Source of the DNA: Aurantibacter_A sp039941195 | Lineage (GTDB): Bacteria; Bacteroidota; Bacteroidia; Flavobacteriales; Flavobacteriaceae | NCBI RefSeq assembly: GCF_039941195.1 | Contig: NZ_JBDVFA010000019.1 | Span: forward strand, 52,678-116,677 | Direction: 5' to 3' | Length of the DNA: 64,000 bases | Shown here: positions 53,665 to 63,200 of the stretch, piece after piece | Position numbering within the stretch: position 1 is the first letter of the stretch | How the letters are laid out: the number at the start of each line of letters is the position of its first letter | Translations under genes and position numbers: made by a program | The notes under the pieces: generated by a model | The model's input: the letters and a program-made list of their open reading frames with translations, nothing else | Told to the model about the DNA's origin: nothing | The model's database searches: none

Positions 53665-54765
53665 TTAATCATCATTATCTATAAATAACGAAATCACTTC
53701 ATCTAAATCTTCTTGTACCTTCGGATCTGTACAATTTATCAAGATTGAGAATACTACTTTTTCATTGGGATAAACAAAAAAGTTAGAATAGCCCCCTACC
53801 CCATTACCAACATGACCATAGAAAGGCCTCCCTTGTTTATCCTCACTTACTTGCCAACCCAAACCATAGAATGTTTTTTCTTCATTAACTTCTAAAGAAG
53901 TTAAGAATTCAGCCTTCATAGTTGCAGTAAAAACCTCATCTTTTAATATGCTAAGGCCAAAGTTTGAAATATCTTCTGATGTTGATAAAAAGCCTCCACC
54001 TGCCAATTTGTAATAATTATCTACGGGTATGGCTTTTCGAAATCCATTACGATTTTTTGAATAAAATGTAGATAGGTTAGCTATTTCACTTTTAGAAAAT
54101 TCTGAACTCTGCTCATCCGGACTTTTTCCTGCAAAAGTATTCACCATACCCAATGGGTCGAAAACTTTCTTTTGAACCAAATCTGCAAAAGGCACTCCAC
54201 TCGCTTCTTGCATTGCCAATGACAATAAGGTCCAATCAAAACTATTATACAAATATTGAGTTCCTGGTTCAAAAACTAAAGGGTCATTTTTAAAAATAGC
54301 TATTCCCTGCTTAATAGAAAATGGTTTGTTTAGCCCATATTCCGCACCTCTATAACTTCTAATACCGGCAGTGTGACTAGCTAATTGTCTGATAGTAAAA
54401 TCGTATTCCTTTTTTGGGTAATATGGAACATAATCGTAAAAAGACGCATCTAAATTTATAACTTCTTCATCTATTAAATGTGCTAATGTAGCAGCTGCAA
54501 TATTTTTAGAAATACTAGCAATTCTGAATACTGTTCTCTTTGGATCAATTAGTTTTTGAGATGCTATATCAGCATAACCATAGCCTTTTTGTAATAAAAT
54601 ATCTCCAGCTTTAATAACTGTTATTGCGATACCAGGCACTTTTTTATCATTAACTAAAATAGATAACAAAGCATCTGCTTTTGCCAATCCTTTTAATGGC
54701 ACACTATCTCCTATGATACGATTAGAAGCGGTTAAGTTTCGTAAGAATTTTATAATTGGATTCAT
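53665..54765 (-). CDS. Serine hydrolase (beta-lactamase/class C-like family)
   Basis: This 366-aa protein of the penicillin-binding/beta-lactamase (PF00144) fold has SISK (Ser84-Lys87), a YNS motif in the position of the usual YxN (YLYNSFDWTLL) and C-terminal HVGNGVGG in place of KTG. No clear signal peptide is seen at the chosen start. It more likely acts as an esterase or D-aminopeptidase than as a true beta-lactamase. It follows the DUF2807 gene by 17 bases. Confidence 0.85.
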   Translation of the reverse strand: MNPIIKFLRNLTASNRIIGDSVPLKGLAKADALLSILVNDKKVPGIAITVIKAGDILLQKGYGYADIASQKLIDPKRTVFRIASISKNIAAATLAHLIDEEVINLDASFYDYVPYYPKKEYDFTIRQLASHTAGIRSYRGAEYGLNKPFSIKQGIAIFKNDPLVFEPGTQYLYNSFDWTLLSLAMQEASGVPFADLVQKKVFDPLGMVNTFAGKSPDEQSSEFSKSEIANLSTFYSKNRNGFRKAIPVDNYYKLAGGGFLSTSEDISNFGLSILKDEVFTATMKAEFLTSLEVNEEKTFYGLGWQVSEDKQGRPFYGHVGNGVGGYSNFFVYPNEKVVFSILINCTDPKVQEDLDEVISLFIDNDD

Positions 54766-54782
54766 ACCAATTAAGGTTTAAA

Positions 54783-55604
54783 CTATTTAAAAATCAGTTT
54801 TCCTTTGTATTGTTCATCTACTTCAACAATAGGTGGAATGTTACCGCTTATTACATCACCATTTCCACGAATAATTCCCGTAATAGATTCCACCGGATTG
54901 ACAAACAAATCATTACTACCTCTATGATTTATAGTTACTTTATCAGCTAACAAATTTTCCGCTTCTATTCGCGAGTCGCCAGATGCAACATATAAACTTA
55001 AATTTTCAGCTGCCCCTCTCAATTTAAAATAGGCGATTCCATTAACGACTACACTAACCGTTTCAACATTAAGTTCCAAATTAAATTCACTATCGGTGGT
55101 GAGCGCATCGGGCACTAAATAACTTTCGGTCAACAGTTCAATTGACTGATAATTCAAAACCCCGTCACTTTGAATCGGCAATCCACTACTACTTCTAATT
55201 TGAGTAATATTTGGCGAGGTTACGTGTATTTTAGTGATACCATATTCACGAAAAAGGTTACATCCATTATCGTTTCGCAATAACAATCGGTCATCTTCTA
55301 CAGTCACAGAAATATCATTTAAAAGATTTTCACCAGTTTCAATTTCTACTTTTTGAGTTGTACCTTCCTTTACTACCAGTACTATTTTTTCATAGACTGT
55401 AATTTTAGAAAATTCTGGAACAGTTATTTCTTGTAAGATAAGGTCACCTGATTTTTGTAAACAATCTGAACTTGATTCCGAATTACATGAATTTACTAGA
55501 ACTAGCGCTAAAGAAGTAATAATTACTCTAAAGGAAATCTGAACCACCTTTAAAGAATTTATAAAGGAAATTATTTCATTATCAAAAATTCTAATTGTAT
55601 TCAT
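54783..55604 (-). CDS. DUF2807 (head GIN domain) lipoprotein
   Basis: This 273-aa protein has a hydrophobic segment (VIITSLALVLVNSC) ending in a possible lipid-attachment Cys40. The preceding 20 residues are charged, so a GTG at codon 20 or 21 may be the true start. The rest is a right-handed beta-solenoid-like DUF2807 domain (EITVPEFSKITVYEKIVLVVKEG, LYVASGDSRIEAENL, IRGNGDVISG). Function is unknown; it was once proposed as an auto-transporter adhesin-like domain. It is ten bases after the PagL-like gene. Confidence 0.8.
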   Translation of the reverse strand: MNTIRIFDNEIISFINSLKVVQISFRVIITSLALVLVNSCNSESSSDCLQKSGDLILQEITVPEFSKITVYEKIVLVVKEGTTQKVEIETGENLLNDISVTVEDDRLLLRNDNGCNLFREYGITKIHVTSPNITQIRSSSGLPIQSDGVLNYQSIELLTESYLVPDALTTDSEFNLELNVETVSVVVNGIAYFKLRGAAENLSLYVASGDSRIEAENLLADKVTINHRGSNDLFVNPVESITGIIRGNGDVISGNIPPIVEVDEQYKGKLIFK

Positions 55605-55614
55605 AACCCAAATT

Positions 55615-56715
55615 TCAAAATCGAATTCCTAAACCAAATTCTACTGCTTCTGCAGCTGCACCATGAGATTTTAGCGTTATAGCTCCAAAAATATTTTTGC
55701 CAAAATATCGTTTCATACCTAATCTATTATATACTCTTCCTTCAAAATCAAATGGATAATAAACATAGTATCCCAATTGTGTAATAAAGCTTATTCTATT
55801 CACAAATAATTCATGACCTACAAATAAACCCACTCTTTTATAATCATCGTCTGCTTGAACACCATACTCTGGAAAAGAAATAGCTTGAAATCTTATTAAT
55901 TCTTTTAAAAAATTAGAAAAGAAAACATCGCCACCGATTTGTATTGCGCTTTTTCTGCTCAATCGTTTATCGGCATAACCAGACAAAATGTAAAAAGCAT
56001 GCTGACCCAATCCAATCACATCACTTGCATTTACTCCGGATCTAAAAACAAAATTAAATTTTATTGGCTCTTTAACTTTTTCTCGTTCCATATTTGATAA
56101 ATAAGCAATCTCTTTACCTCCATCCAAATCATAAGTTAAGCCAGCATTGAAAGCAAAAGTATTAGTTGAAGTATTCGGTGATTTAACGTTAGCATTAGAA
56201 TAATGAATTACCGAAAAACCTGCTTTCACCCCTAAACCCTTAAAGATATTTTCCCTATGAAAATTCAACATTATAAAAGTTGAACTCAAAAAGTCCGAGC
56301 CATATGCATTATTACGGAAATTGGTATTTTTATCATAGGGATTAGTTGCGTAAGAAACACCTTGGCCAAGTCTTAATTGCAAATTTCTTTTTAGAAAGTA
56401 AAAATTGTAGTGTGCATAGAGTCCGAAATGTTTACCCAAAGTTTCATTATTCATATCTTGATAAATGAATGAATAACCAACATCCGGATAATTATAAAGT
56501 TCTTCCCATTCTTCTTGCCCGTATGTTTTTCTATTCAAACCAAGAATAAACCCAGTAGGATGATCTTGAATTAAGTGAGAAATATCCGGATTATGTAACA
56601 GGATTGACCCATAGAACTGATTAGCATCAATCACATATCGTTTCGCAACAACTTCGTCTTGAGCAAACAATGTTAGACTACATAGCAGAGAAAAAAGCAG
56701 GAATTTTAACCTCAT
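55615..56715 (-). CDS. PagL-like acyloxyacyl hydrolase / outer-membrane beta-barrel
   Basis: This 366-aa protein has a signal peptide (RLKFLLFSLLCSLTLFAQ) and alternating strands typical of a small beta-barrel ending in FGLGIRF. HYSNANVKSPN (His171, Ser173) matches the His-x-Ser catalytic pair of lipid A 3-O-deacylase PagL and its acyloxyacyl-hydrolase relatives. It may trim lipid A acyl chains in the outer membrane. The glutamate of the PagL triad is not obvious. It is the first of three genes toward 53.7 kb. Confidence 0.65.
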   Translation of the reverse strand: MRLKFLLFSLLCSLTLFAQDEVVAKRYVIDANQFYGSILLHNPDISHLIQDHPTGFILGLNRKTYGQEEWEELYNYPDVGYSFIYQDMNNETLGKHFGLYAHYNFYFLKRNLQLRLGQGVSYATNPYDKNTNFRNNAYGSDFLSSTFIMLNFHRENIFKGLGVKAGFSVIHYSNANVKSPNTSTNTFAFNAGLTYDLDGGKEIAYLSNMEREKVKEPIKFNFVFRSGVNASDVIGLGQHAFYILSGYADKRLSRKSAIQIGGDVFFSNFLKELIRFQAISFPEYGVQADDDYKRVGLFVGHELFVNRISFITQLGYYVYYPFDFEGRVYNRLGMKRYFGKNIFGAITLKSHGAAAEAVEFGLGIRF

Positions 56716-56784
56716 AAAAAGTAAAGGTAAAACTATTCAAGGATAAAAATCAAAGCAAACACAGGGTTTTATTTATAATAAAAA

Positions 56785-57738
56785 TTAAAACAAAGCTTTA
56801 GCAATTGCATGAACATTATCTGATTTACCCATAGAATAATAATGCAAGGAGGGCACACCGGCCTCTTTTAGTTCTTTAGATTGTTGAATTGCCCACTCAA
56901 TTCCAACTTGCCTAACTGCTTTATTATCCTTGCAATCATCAACAGCGTCGATTAAATCTTGTGGCAAATCTATCTTAAAAACCTGAGGCAATATATTTAA
57001 ATGTCGTTTTACCGCAATTGGTTTTATACCCGGAATAATAGGCACATTTATACCAGTCTTTTTTGCAGCTTCGACAAACTCAAAATATTTATCATTATCA
57101 AAAAACATTTGTGTTACAACGTAGTCAGCACCAGCCTCGACTTTTTGTTTCAACCTTTTTAAATCAGTTTGTAACGAAGGAGCTTCCATATGCTTTTCTG
57201 GATATCCTGCAACGCCAATACAAAAATCTGCACAATCGTCTGTTTCTATTACTTCATGTAGATATTGACCACATTTAAGGTTTTGTATTTGTTCAACAAG
57301 TCCTAATGCAAACTTATGGCCTCCTTTGGTAGGCTCAAAATATTGCTGTTCACGCATTGCATCGCCACGTAGGGCCATTACATTATCAATACCTAAATAA
57401 TGACAATCAACTAGAACATATTCGGTTTCCTCTTTCGTAAATCCTCCACATAATACATGAGGCACAGTATCTACATCATACTTGTGCTTAATAGATGCAC
57501 AAATACCTACTGTGCCCGGTCTCATTCTTGTTAATTTTTTATCCAACAATCCTTCTCGGTCTATATAGATATATTCTTCACGTGAAGTTGTTACATCAAT
57601 AAATGGAGGTTTAAATTCCATTAAAGGATCTATATTATTATACAATTCTTTAATATTCTTACCTTTTACTGGAGGAATTATTTCAAACGAAAACAAAGTT
57701 TTTCCTTTGGCTTTTTCTATATGCTCTGTAACCTTCAT
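56785..57738 (-). CDS. metF: Methylenetetrahydrofolate reductase
   Basis: This 317-aa TIM-barrel flavoenzyme reduces 5,10-methylene-THF to 5-methyl-THF, the methyl donor for MetH. FSFEIIPPVKGKN contains the catalytic Glu. MALRGDAMRE, QMFFDNDKYFEFV and IPGIKPI are family motifs. Its start codon overlaps the stop of the 80-aa gene by one base. It is the last gene of the SAM-riboswitch operon. Confidence 0.97.
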   Translation of the reverse strand: MKVTEHIEKAKGKTLFSFEIIPPVKGKNIKELYNNIDPLMEFKPPFIDVTTSREEYIYIDREGLLDKKLTRMRPGTVGICASIKHKYDVDTVPHVLCGGFTKEETEYVLVDCHYLGIDNVMALRGDAMREQQYFEPTKGGHKFALGLVEQIQNLKCGQYLHEVIETDDCADFCIGVAGYPEKHMEAPSLQTDLKRLKQKVEAGADYVVTQMFFDNDKYFEFVEAAKKTGINVPIIPGIKPIAVKRHLNILPQVFKIDLPQDLIDAVDDCKDNKAVRQVGIEWAIQQSKELKEAGVPSLHYYSMGKSDNVHAIAKALF

Positions 57739-57980
57739 TATTTCTTGGTTAGTTTCTTTTTTAAAATATTAAAATCGCCTTCATATTCCCAATATATCCA
57801 CTGACCATCTAAATAATCTGTGAGAATATATTTATCGCTAACAGATTTTATACGCGATACTGCCACTAGCTTAGGAGATAAAGGGGCTGTCACTTTCTCC
57901 AAAACCTCAGTATTACTATCATCGCATCCATGAGAAATCATATGACTACCTAAACTTATTTCTATAAAATTTTCACTCAT
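57738..57980 (-). CDS. Uncharacterised 80-aa protein between metH and metF
   Basis: An 80-residue soluble protein, MSENFIEISLG at the start, with acidic and aromatic residues (DYLDGQWIYWEYEGDF) and a Lys-rich C-terminus. I recognise no family. Both ends overlap their neighbours by a single base (TAATG junctions), so it is translated in step with MetH and MetF and is very likely a real gene. GCDDSNTE includes a single Cys. A role in methionine synthase activation or assembly is speculation from context. Confidence 0.7.
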   Translation of the reverse strand: MSENFIEISLGSHMISHGCDDSNTEVLEKVTAPLSPKLVAVSRIKSVSDKYILTDYLDGQWIYWEYEGDFNILKKKLTKK

Positions 57981-60685
57981 TAGTCTGCAATGTTAGGAGC
58001 TAACCATCTAGTTGCTAATTCCAAAGAAATTCCCTTTCGATTTGCAAAATTTTCAACTTGGTCTTCTTTAATTTTTCCAAGTCCGAAATATTTAGCTTCT
58101 GGATTTCCAAAATAATAGCCTGAGACTGATGCTGCTGGCCACATAGCTAAACTCTCTGTTAGCTTTACTCCTATTTCCTCTTCTACTTTAAGAATTTTCC
58201 AAATAGTTTTTTTCTCTAAATGATCAGGACAAGCCGGATAACCGGGTGCTGGTCTAATTCCTTTATACGATTCATTTATTAAATCCTCATTTGATAATTC
58301 TTCATTGGCGGCATACCCCCAATATTTCGTTCGCACTTCTTTATGTAAATATTCGGCAAATGCTTCAGCCAATCGATCAGAAATAGCTTTAATCATTATT
58401 GAATTATAATCATCTAAGTCCTTCTTGTATTGTTCGGAAATCTCGTCAGTACCAAAACCAGTAGTCACACAAAAACAACCTATATAATCTTGTTTACCAC
58501 TTTCTTTTGGAGCGATAAAATCTGCCAATGCATTATCGGCTACACCTTCTCTTCGTTTTAATTGTTGACGTAGCGTTCTGAAGATCATTTTACTATCTTC
58601 AGACACCTCAAGATCATCTTTAAAGTCAACTTCCACTTCAATATCATCATCATTAATTGAGTTCGCTGGAAAAAGACCGAAAACAGCTTTTGCCGTTAAC
58701 AGCTTTTCATCTAAAACCTTCTTCAACATTTCTTGAGCATCAGCAAATAAATCTGTGGCCTGCTCACCTACCACTTTATCCGTTAATATATCCGGATATT
58801 TACCATGTAGTTCCCAGCTCCTAAAAAACGGTGTCCAGTCTATAAATGGAACTAATTGATTAAGGTCCATATTATCGATAACTTGAATACCTAATTCATT
58901 GGGTTTTACTATTTCCGAGGTATTCCAATCAATTTGAAACTTATTCTTTCGAGCTTCTTCTATTGATTTATACTCTTTATGCTGTGATCGGTTCATGAAT
59001 TTCTCACGAAAAACTTCATAATCGTCTTTAATCGTTTTTTTATAACCATCAGAAGTTTCTTTCTGTAATAGATCACCAACTACCGTTACAGCTCTTGATG
59101 CGTCGTTTACGTGGACAACAGACTGACTATACTGGGGGTCAATTTTTACAGCAGTATGTGCTTTACTAGTTGTTGCACCACCAATTAAAAGTGGCACTAC
59201 AAAACCTTTACGTTCCATTTCTTTTGCCAAATGAACCATTTCATCCAACGACGGGGTAATAAGTCCGCTTAGTCCTATGATATCTACATTATGTTCAATT
59301 GCGGCGGCAATTATCTTTTCGGGAGGTACCATAACCCCAAGATCAACAATTTCATAATTATTACAAGCCAAAACAACACTCACTATATTTTTTCCGATAT
59401 CATGAACATCGCCTTTTACAGTAGCCATTAATATTTTTCCAGCACCTTCAGAATCATTTTCTTGAGGGTTCAACAATTTTTCTTCTTCTATGTACGGCAG
59501 CAAATAGGCAACCGCTTTTTTCATTACCCTAGCAGATTTAACAACCTGAGGTAAAAACATTTTACCACTACCAAAAAGATCACCAACAACATTCATTCCA
59601 GTCATTAGATTTCCTTCAATTACTTCAATAGGCTTTGTAGCAGCTACACGAGCTTCTTCTACATCCTCAACAATGTATTGATCAATTCCTTTTACCAAAG
59701 CTCTAGTAATTCTATTCTGCAAGGGCTCTTCACGCCAAGACAAATCAACTTTACTTTCTTTTGCTTTCCCAACAACCGATTCTGCAAAATCGAGTAAACG
59801 CTCCGTGGCATCATCCCTACGGTTGAGCATTACATCTTCAACATGTTCTAATAAGTCTTTAGGTATATCATCATAAATCTCTAGCATTGTAGGATTTACA
59901 ATACCCATATTCATACCAGCTTTAATAGCATGATATAAAAAAACAGAATGCATTGCCTCACGAACAGGATTGTTTCCTCTAAAAGAAAAAGAAACATTAC
60001 TAACCCCTCCGCTAACACTAACATATGGCAGATTTTCTTTCACCCATTTTGTTGCACGAATAAAATCTAAAGCATTCAATTTATGCTCGTCCATACCGGT
60101 TGCAACTGGGAAAATATTTAAATCGAAAATAATATCCTCCGGTGGGAAATTAACTTGATTAACTAATATGTTATACGAACGTTTTGAGATATCGCAACGT
60201 CTTTGGTAATCATCAGCTTGACCAATCTCATCGAAAGCCATTACAATTACTGCAGCCCCGTATCGTTTAATAAGTTTTGCACGCTGAATAAACTCTTCTT
60301 CTCCTTCTTTAAGGCTGATGGAATTAACTACACATTTACCCTGTACAACTTGCAAACCTGCTTCAATAATATCCCATTTAGAGCTATCAATCATAATCGG
60401 TACGCGAGCAATATCTGGTTCTGCAATCACTAGATTTAAAAACTTCACCATGGCATGCTTACCATCAAGAAGTCCATCATCCATATTAATATCAATGATT
60501 TGGGCACCTCCTTCAACTTGATCGCGAGCGACGTCTAAAGCTTCTTCAAATTTTTCCTCCTTGATTAACCTGAGAAACTTTTTTGAACCTGCTACATTAG
60601 TACGTTCACCAACATTTACAAAATTACTTTCTGGTGTAACCACAAGTGGCTCTAGTCCGCTTAACTTCAGATGTTTAGTTGCCAT
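57980..60685 (-). CDS. metH: Methionine synthase, C-terminal part (pterin, B12 and activation domains)
   Basis: This 901-aa protein covers the folate-binding (20-280: NVGERTNVAGSKKF, IDINMDDGLLDG), cap (about 320-405), cobalamin-binding (DVHDIGKNIV with His428 as lower ligand, SGLITPSLDEM, GGATTSKAHTA) and SAM-dependent reactivation domains (RPAPGYPACPDH). It takes methyl from 5-methyl-THF via cobalamin. The homocysteine-binding domain is on the separate gene upstream, so together they equal a full-length MetH. The gap between the two is nine bases. Confidence 0.97.
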   Translation of the reverse strand: MATKHLKLSGLEPLVVTPESNFVNVGERTNVAGSKKFLRLIKEEKFEEALDVARDQVEGGAQIIDINMDDGLLDGKHAMVKFLNLVIAEPDIARVPIMIDSSKWDIIEAGLQVVQGKCVVNSISLKEGEEEFIQRAKLIKRYGAAVIVMAFDEIGQADDYQRRCDISKRSYNILVNQVNFPPEDIIFDLNIFPVATGMDEHKLNALDFIRATKWVKENLPYVSVSGGVSNVSFSFRGNNPVREAMHSVFLYHAIKAGMNMGIVNPTMLEIYDDIPKDLLEHVEDVMLNRRDDATERLLDFAESVVGKAKESKVDLSWREEPLQNRITRALVKGIDQYIVEDVEEARVAATKPIEVIEGNLMTGMNVVGDLFGSGKMFLPQVVKSARVMKKAVAYLLPYIEEEKLLNPQENDSEGAGKILMATVKGDVHDIGKNIVSVVLACNNYEIVDLGVMVPPEKIIAAAIEHNVDIIGLSGLITPSLDEMVHLAKEMERKGFVVPLLIGGATTSKAHTAVKIDPQYSQSVVHVNDASRAVTVVGDLLQKETSDGYKKTIKDDYEVFREKFMNRSQHKEYKSIEEARKNKFQIDWNTSEIVKPNELGIQVIDNMDLNQLVPFIDWTPFFRSWELHGKYPDILTDKVVGEQATDLFADAQEMLKKVLDEKLLTAKAVFGLFPANSINDDDIEVEVDFKDDLEVSEDSKMIFRTLRQQLKRREGVADNALADFIAPKESGKQDYIGCFCVTTGFGTDEISEQYKKDLDDYNSIMIKAISDRLAEAFAEYLHKEVRTKYWGYAANEELSNEDLINESYKGIRPAPGYPACPDHLEKKTIWKILKVEEEIGVKLTESLAMWPAASVSGYYFGNPEAKYFGLGKIKEDQVENFANRKGISLELATRWLAPNIAD

Positions 60686-60694
60686 TTCTTATAT

Positions 60695-61699
60695 TTAATT
60701 ACTCACATTTGACAACCTTCTAGGGTCATATTTATTTACTAATTCTGCAATGGCAGTAATATGCTCAGGCGTTGTACCACAACAACCTCCTACAATATTT
60801 ACTAATTCTTTTTCAACATATTCTTTAATTTGTTCTGCCATTTGCTCTGGTGTCTCATCATACTCACCAAAAGCATTTGGTAAACCGGCATTAGGGTGAG
60901 CTGAAACAGCATAATCAGATTTATTAGCTAATACTTCTAAATGTGGAACCAATTGGTTCGCTCCAAGAGCACAATTAAAGCCAACTGATAAAATTGGAAT
61001 ATGGGAAATAGATATTAAAAAAGCTTCAGCAGTTTGCCCAGACAATGTTCTACCAGACGCATCAGTTATCGTACCACTAACCATAACTGGCACATCGATA
61101 TTTCTTTCTTCCTTTATCTCTTCTATTGCAAAAAGTGCCGCCTTAGCATTTAAGGTATCAAAAATTGTTTCAACCAATAATAAGTCTGACCCACCATCTA
61201 ACAAAGCCTCTGCTTGTTGTTTATAAGCTGCGCGAAGCTCCTCAAAAGAAACTGCTCTATAACCAGGGTCATTTACATCTGGGGACATACTTGCTGTTTT
61301 ATTCGTAGGACCCATGCTACCTGCTACAAACCTTGGTTTATTAGGTTCCTTTTGAGTGAATTCATCAGCTACCATTTTTGCTATTCTGGCAGACTCATAA
61401 TTTAGCTCATATACTAAGTCTTCCATATGGTAATCAGCCATTGCAATTGTAGTACCAGAGAAAGTATTAGTTTCAATGATGTCTGCACCTGAAGCAAAAT
61501 ACTTTCGATGCACTTCAGCAATAGCTTCTGGTTGCGTTAAGGACAACAAATCATTATTACCTTGTAAGGGGTGCTCCCAATCTTTAAACCGTTCACCACG
61601 AAAATCTTCTTCTGTAAATTTATAGCGCTGCAACATAGTACCCATGGCACCATCAAGCACTAAGATTCGTTCAGCAAGTATGTCTTTTATATTCCTCAT
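60695..61699 (-). CDS. metH: Methionine synthase, N-terminal homocysteine S-methyltransferase part
   Basis: This 334-aa homocysteine-binding TIM barrel has the zinc-binding cysteines Cys243 (GFNCALG) and Cys306-Cys307 (GGCCGTTPEH) and the DGAMGTMLQRY start. It corresponds to the first domain of E. coli MetH and needs the downstream protein for the cobalamin-bound methyl group. This splitting is known in several Bacteroidota. It is preceded by a SAM-I riboswitch. Confidence 0.95.
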   Translation of the reverse strand: MRNIKDILAERILVLDGAMGTMLQRYKFTEEDFRGERFKDWEHPLQGNNDLLSLTQPEAIAEVHRKYFASGADIIETNTFSGTTIAMADYHMEDLVYELNYESARIAKMVADEFTQKEPNKPRFVAGSMGPTNKTASMSPDVNDPGYRAVSFEELRAAYKQQAEALLDGGSDLLLVETIFDTLNAKAALFAIEEIKEERNIDVPVMVSGTITDASGRTLSGQTAEAFLISISHIPILSVGFNCALGANQLVPHLEVLANKSDYAVSAHPNAGLPNAFGEYDETPEQMAEQIKEYVEKELVNIVGGCCGTTPEHITAIAELVNKYDPRRLSNVSN

Positions 61700-61796
61700 T
61701 TAATTAATAACATATTCAGAGCCATTAACACCTATTTGGCATTAATAGTTACTCATTATCGAAAAAAGGAATTTGGTTATAACCAGAGACTTCATT

Positions 61797-61928
61797 GTTA
61801 TCTGCCGAAATGCTTAAAATTTAGCAATTTTCAGTAGAATGTAGCACCTTCTCTGGAGTTCTAGAGAGAAAATCAAAGGGTTGCTAAGGCCTCATAGGGT
61901 CTAATCCCTCCACCTTTCTTGATAACTT
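61797..61928 (-). promoter_or_regulatory. SAM-I (S-box) riboswitch upstream of metH
   Basis: On the minus strand the SAM-I core is plain: P1 GTTATC (61921-61926) with GATAAC (61797-61802), then AAGAAAGGTGGAGGGA, TAGACCCTATGAGGC, TTAGCAACCC, a P3 hairpin TTCTCT/AGAGAA, and GGTGCTACATTC. It lies 97 bases before the metH start. Downstream is a palindrome TGGTTATAACCA (61774-61785) and a T6 run (61762-61767), which may form the expression platform. High SAM should turn the operon off. Confidence 0.93.
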
Positions 61929-62122
61929 AAACAGATTTGTAAGAACTAAGTACAAAGAAACATCACATCCTAAAGAAAACCAAGAAATGTTTATTGTTTT
62001 TACATTACTTGACCTATAATTAACACACTAACTAATTACAAAATAGGCATTTATGTTCTTTAACGAAATCAGAAAAAGACAGCAGTTTCTGATAATTAAT
62101 ATTTTAAGTAAACTGAACGCGA
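61929..62122. other. Spacer between the FNR gene and the metH riboswitch
   Basis: No gene is visible here. An 8-bp hairpin ATCAGAAA/TTTCTGAT (62068-62075 and 62086-62093) lies about 30 bases after the FNR stop on the minus strand and may end that transcript, though no strong T-tract follows. The metH promoter must be within this spacer, but I see no perfect TAnnTTTG box. Confidence 0.4.
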
Positions 62123-63184
62123 CTAAGATATACTTTGAACCACTTCTTTTTTAGCTTCTTTTTTGGACCCATCAAATCCTTCAACACCACCAACAGTAGT
62201 ATATTTCATAACAAAACGTTTACCAGGGTTAATCATTTGATAAGCGTACTGACACATAACGGCAGCTTCATGAAAACCTGAAAGGATTAATTTTAATTTT
62301 CCTTCATAAGTATTTACATCTCCTATAGCAAACACTCCAGGAAGGTTTGTTTGATAATCTTTGGCATTATTAACTTTAATAGCATTTTTTTCAATTTCTA
62401 ATCCCCAATCACCAATAGGTCCAAGTTTTGGAGACAGACCAAATAAAGGAATAAAGTTGTCCACTTCTAAATAAGTTTCTCCTTTCGCCTCATCTTTATG
62501 CTTTATTCCTACAGCCTCTAGCTTTTCATCACCAAATATTCTTTTAACTTCAGCTTCTGTAAACAATTTTATTTTACCCTCTTTTGCTAATTCTGCAGCT
62601 TTTTCAACTGAATCTAGAGCTCCTCTAAATTCATTTCTTCTATGAACTAAGGACACTTCAGCAGCAACATCTGCCAAGTAGATTGCCCAATCCAGAGCAG
62701 AATCTCCCCCACCAGCAATCACAACTTTTTTATCGCGATAAATTTCTGGATCTTTAATAATATAAGCCACCCCTTTATCTTCAAAGTCAACTATATTCTC
62801 AATTGGTGGTTTTCTTGGTTCAAATGAACCTAATCCACCCGCAATAACAACCACAGGTGCATGGTGCTGTGTTCCTTTATTTGTTGTTACAATATATGAG
62901 CCATCTTCTTGCTTATCTAAAGTTTCAGCGCGTTCTCCTAAGGTAAAACCTGGTTCAAAAGGCTTTATTTGTTCCATTAGATTATCAACTAAGTCTCCTG
63001 CCAAAATTTCGGGAAAAGCAGGAATATCATAGATAGGTTTTTTAGGATAAATTTCAGAACATTGACCGCCTTGTTGTGGCAAAGCATCAATTAAATGGCA
63101 TTTTAGTTTTAATAAACCCGCTTCAAAAACTGTAAACAACCCTGTAGGGCCCGCTCCTATAATTATCAAATCTGTCTTTATCAT
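62123..63184 (-). CDS. Ferredoxin--NADP+ reductase-like flavoprotein (TrxR-type)
   Basis: This 353-aa FAD/NAD(P)H enzyme of the thioredoxin-reductase-like FNR (YumC) type has FAD motif GAGPTG (10-15), PQQGGQCSEIYPKKPIYDIP, and NADP motif VIAGGGDSALDWAIYLA, but no CxxC redox pair. It likely passes electrons from NADPH to ferredoxin. With the siroheme methyltransferase gene 16 bases upstream, it probably supplies electrons to a siroheme sulfite or nitrite reductase. Confidence 0.92.
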   Translation of the reverse strand: MIKTDLIIIGAGPTGLFTVFEAGLLKLKCHLIDALPQQGGQCSEIYPKKPIYDIPAFPEILAGDLVDNLMEQIKPFEPGFTLGERAETLDKQEDGSYIVTTNKGTQHHAPVVVIAGGLGSFEPRKPPIENIVDFEDKGVAYIIKDPEIYRDKKVVIAGGGDSALDWAIYLADVAAEVSLVHRRNEFRGALDSVEKAAELAKEGKIKLFTEAEVKRIFGDEKLEAVGIKHKDEAKGETYLEVDNFIPLFGLSPKLGPIGDWGLEIEKNAIKVNNAKDYQTNLPGVFAIGDVNTYEGKLKLILSGFHEAAVMCQYAYQMINPGKRFVMKYTTVGGVEGFDGSKKEAKKEVVQSIS

Positions 63185-63200
63185 CCTTTAAAATCTATAC

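Noticed and set aside
53665..54765. Serine hydrolase as a second beta-lactamase
   Set aside because: It has SxxK but lacks KTG (HVG instead) and a signal peptide, which fits the esterase/peptidase members of the family better.
61742..61795. 17-codon ATG frame downstream of the SAM riboswitch
   Set aside because: It has no bias toward Met or Cys codons and overlaps the likely expression platform, so it is probably chance.
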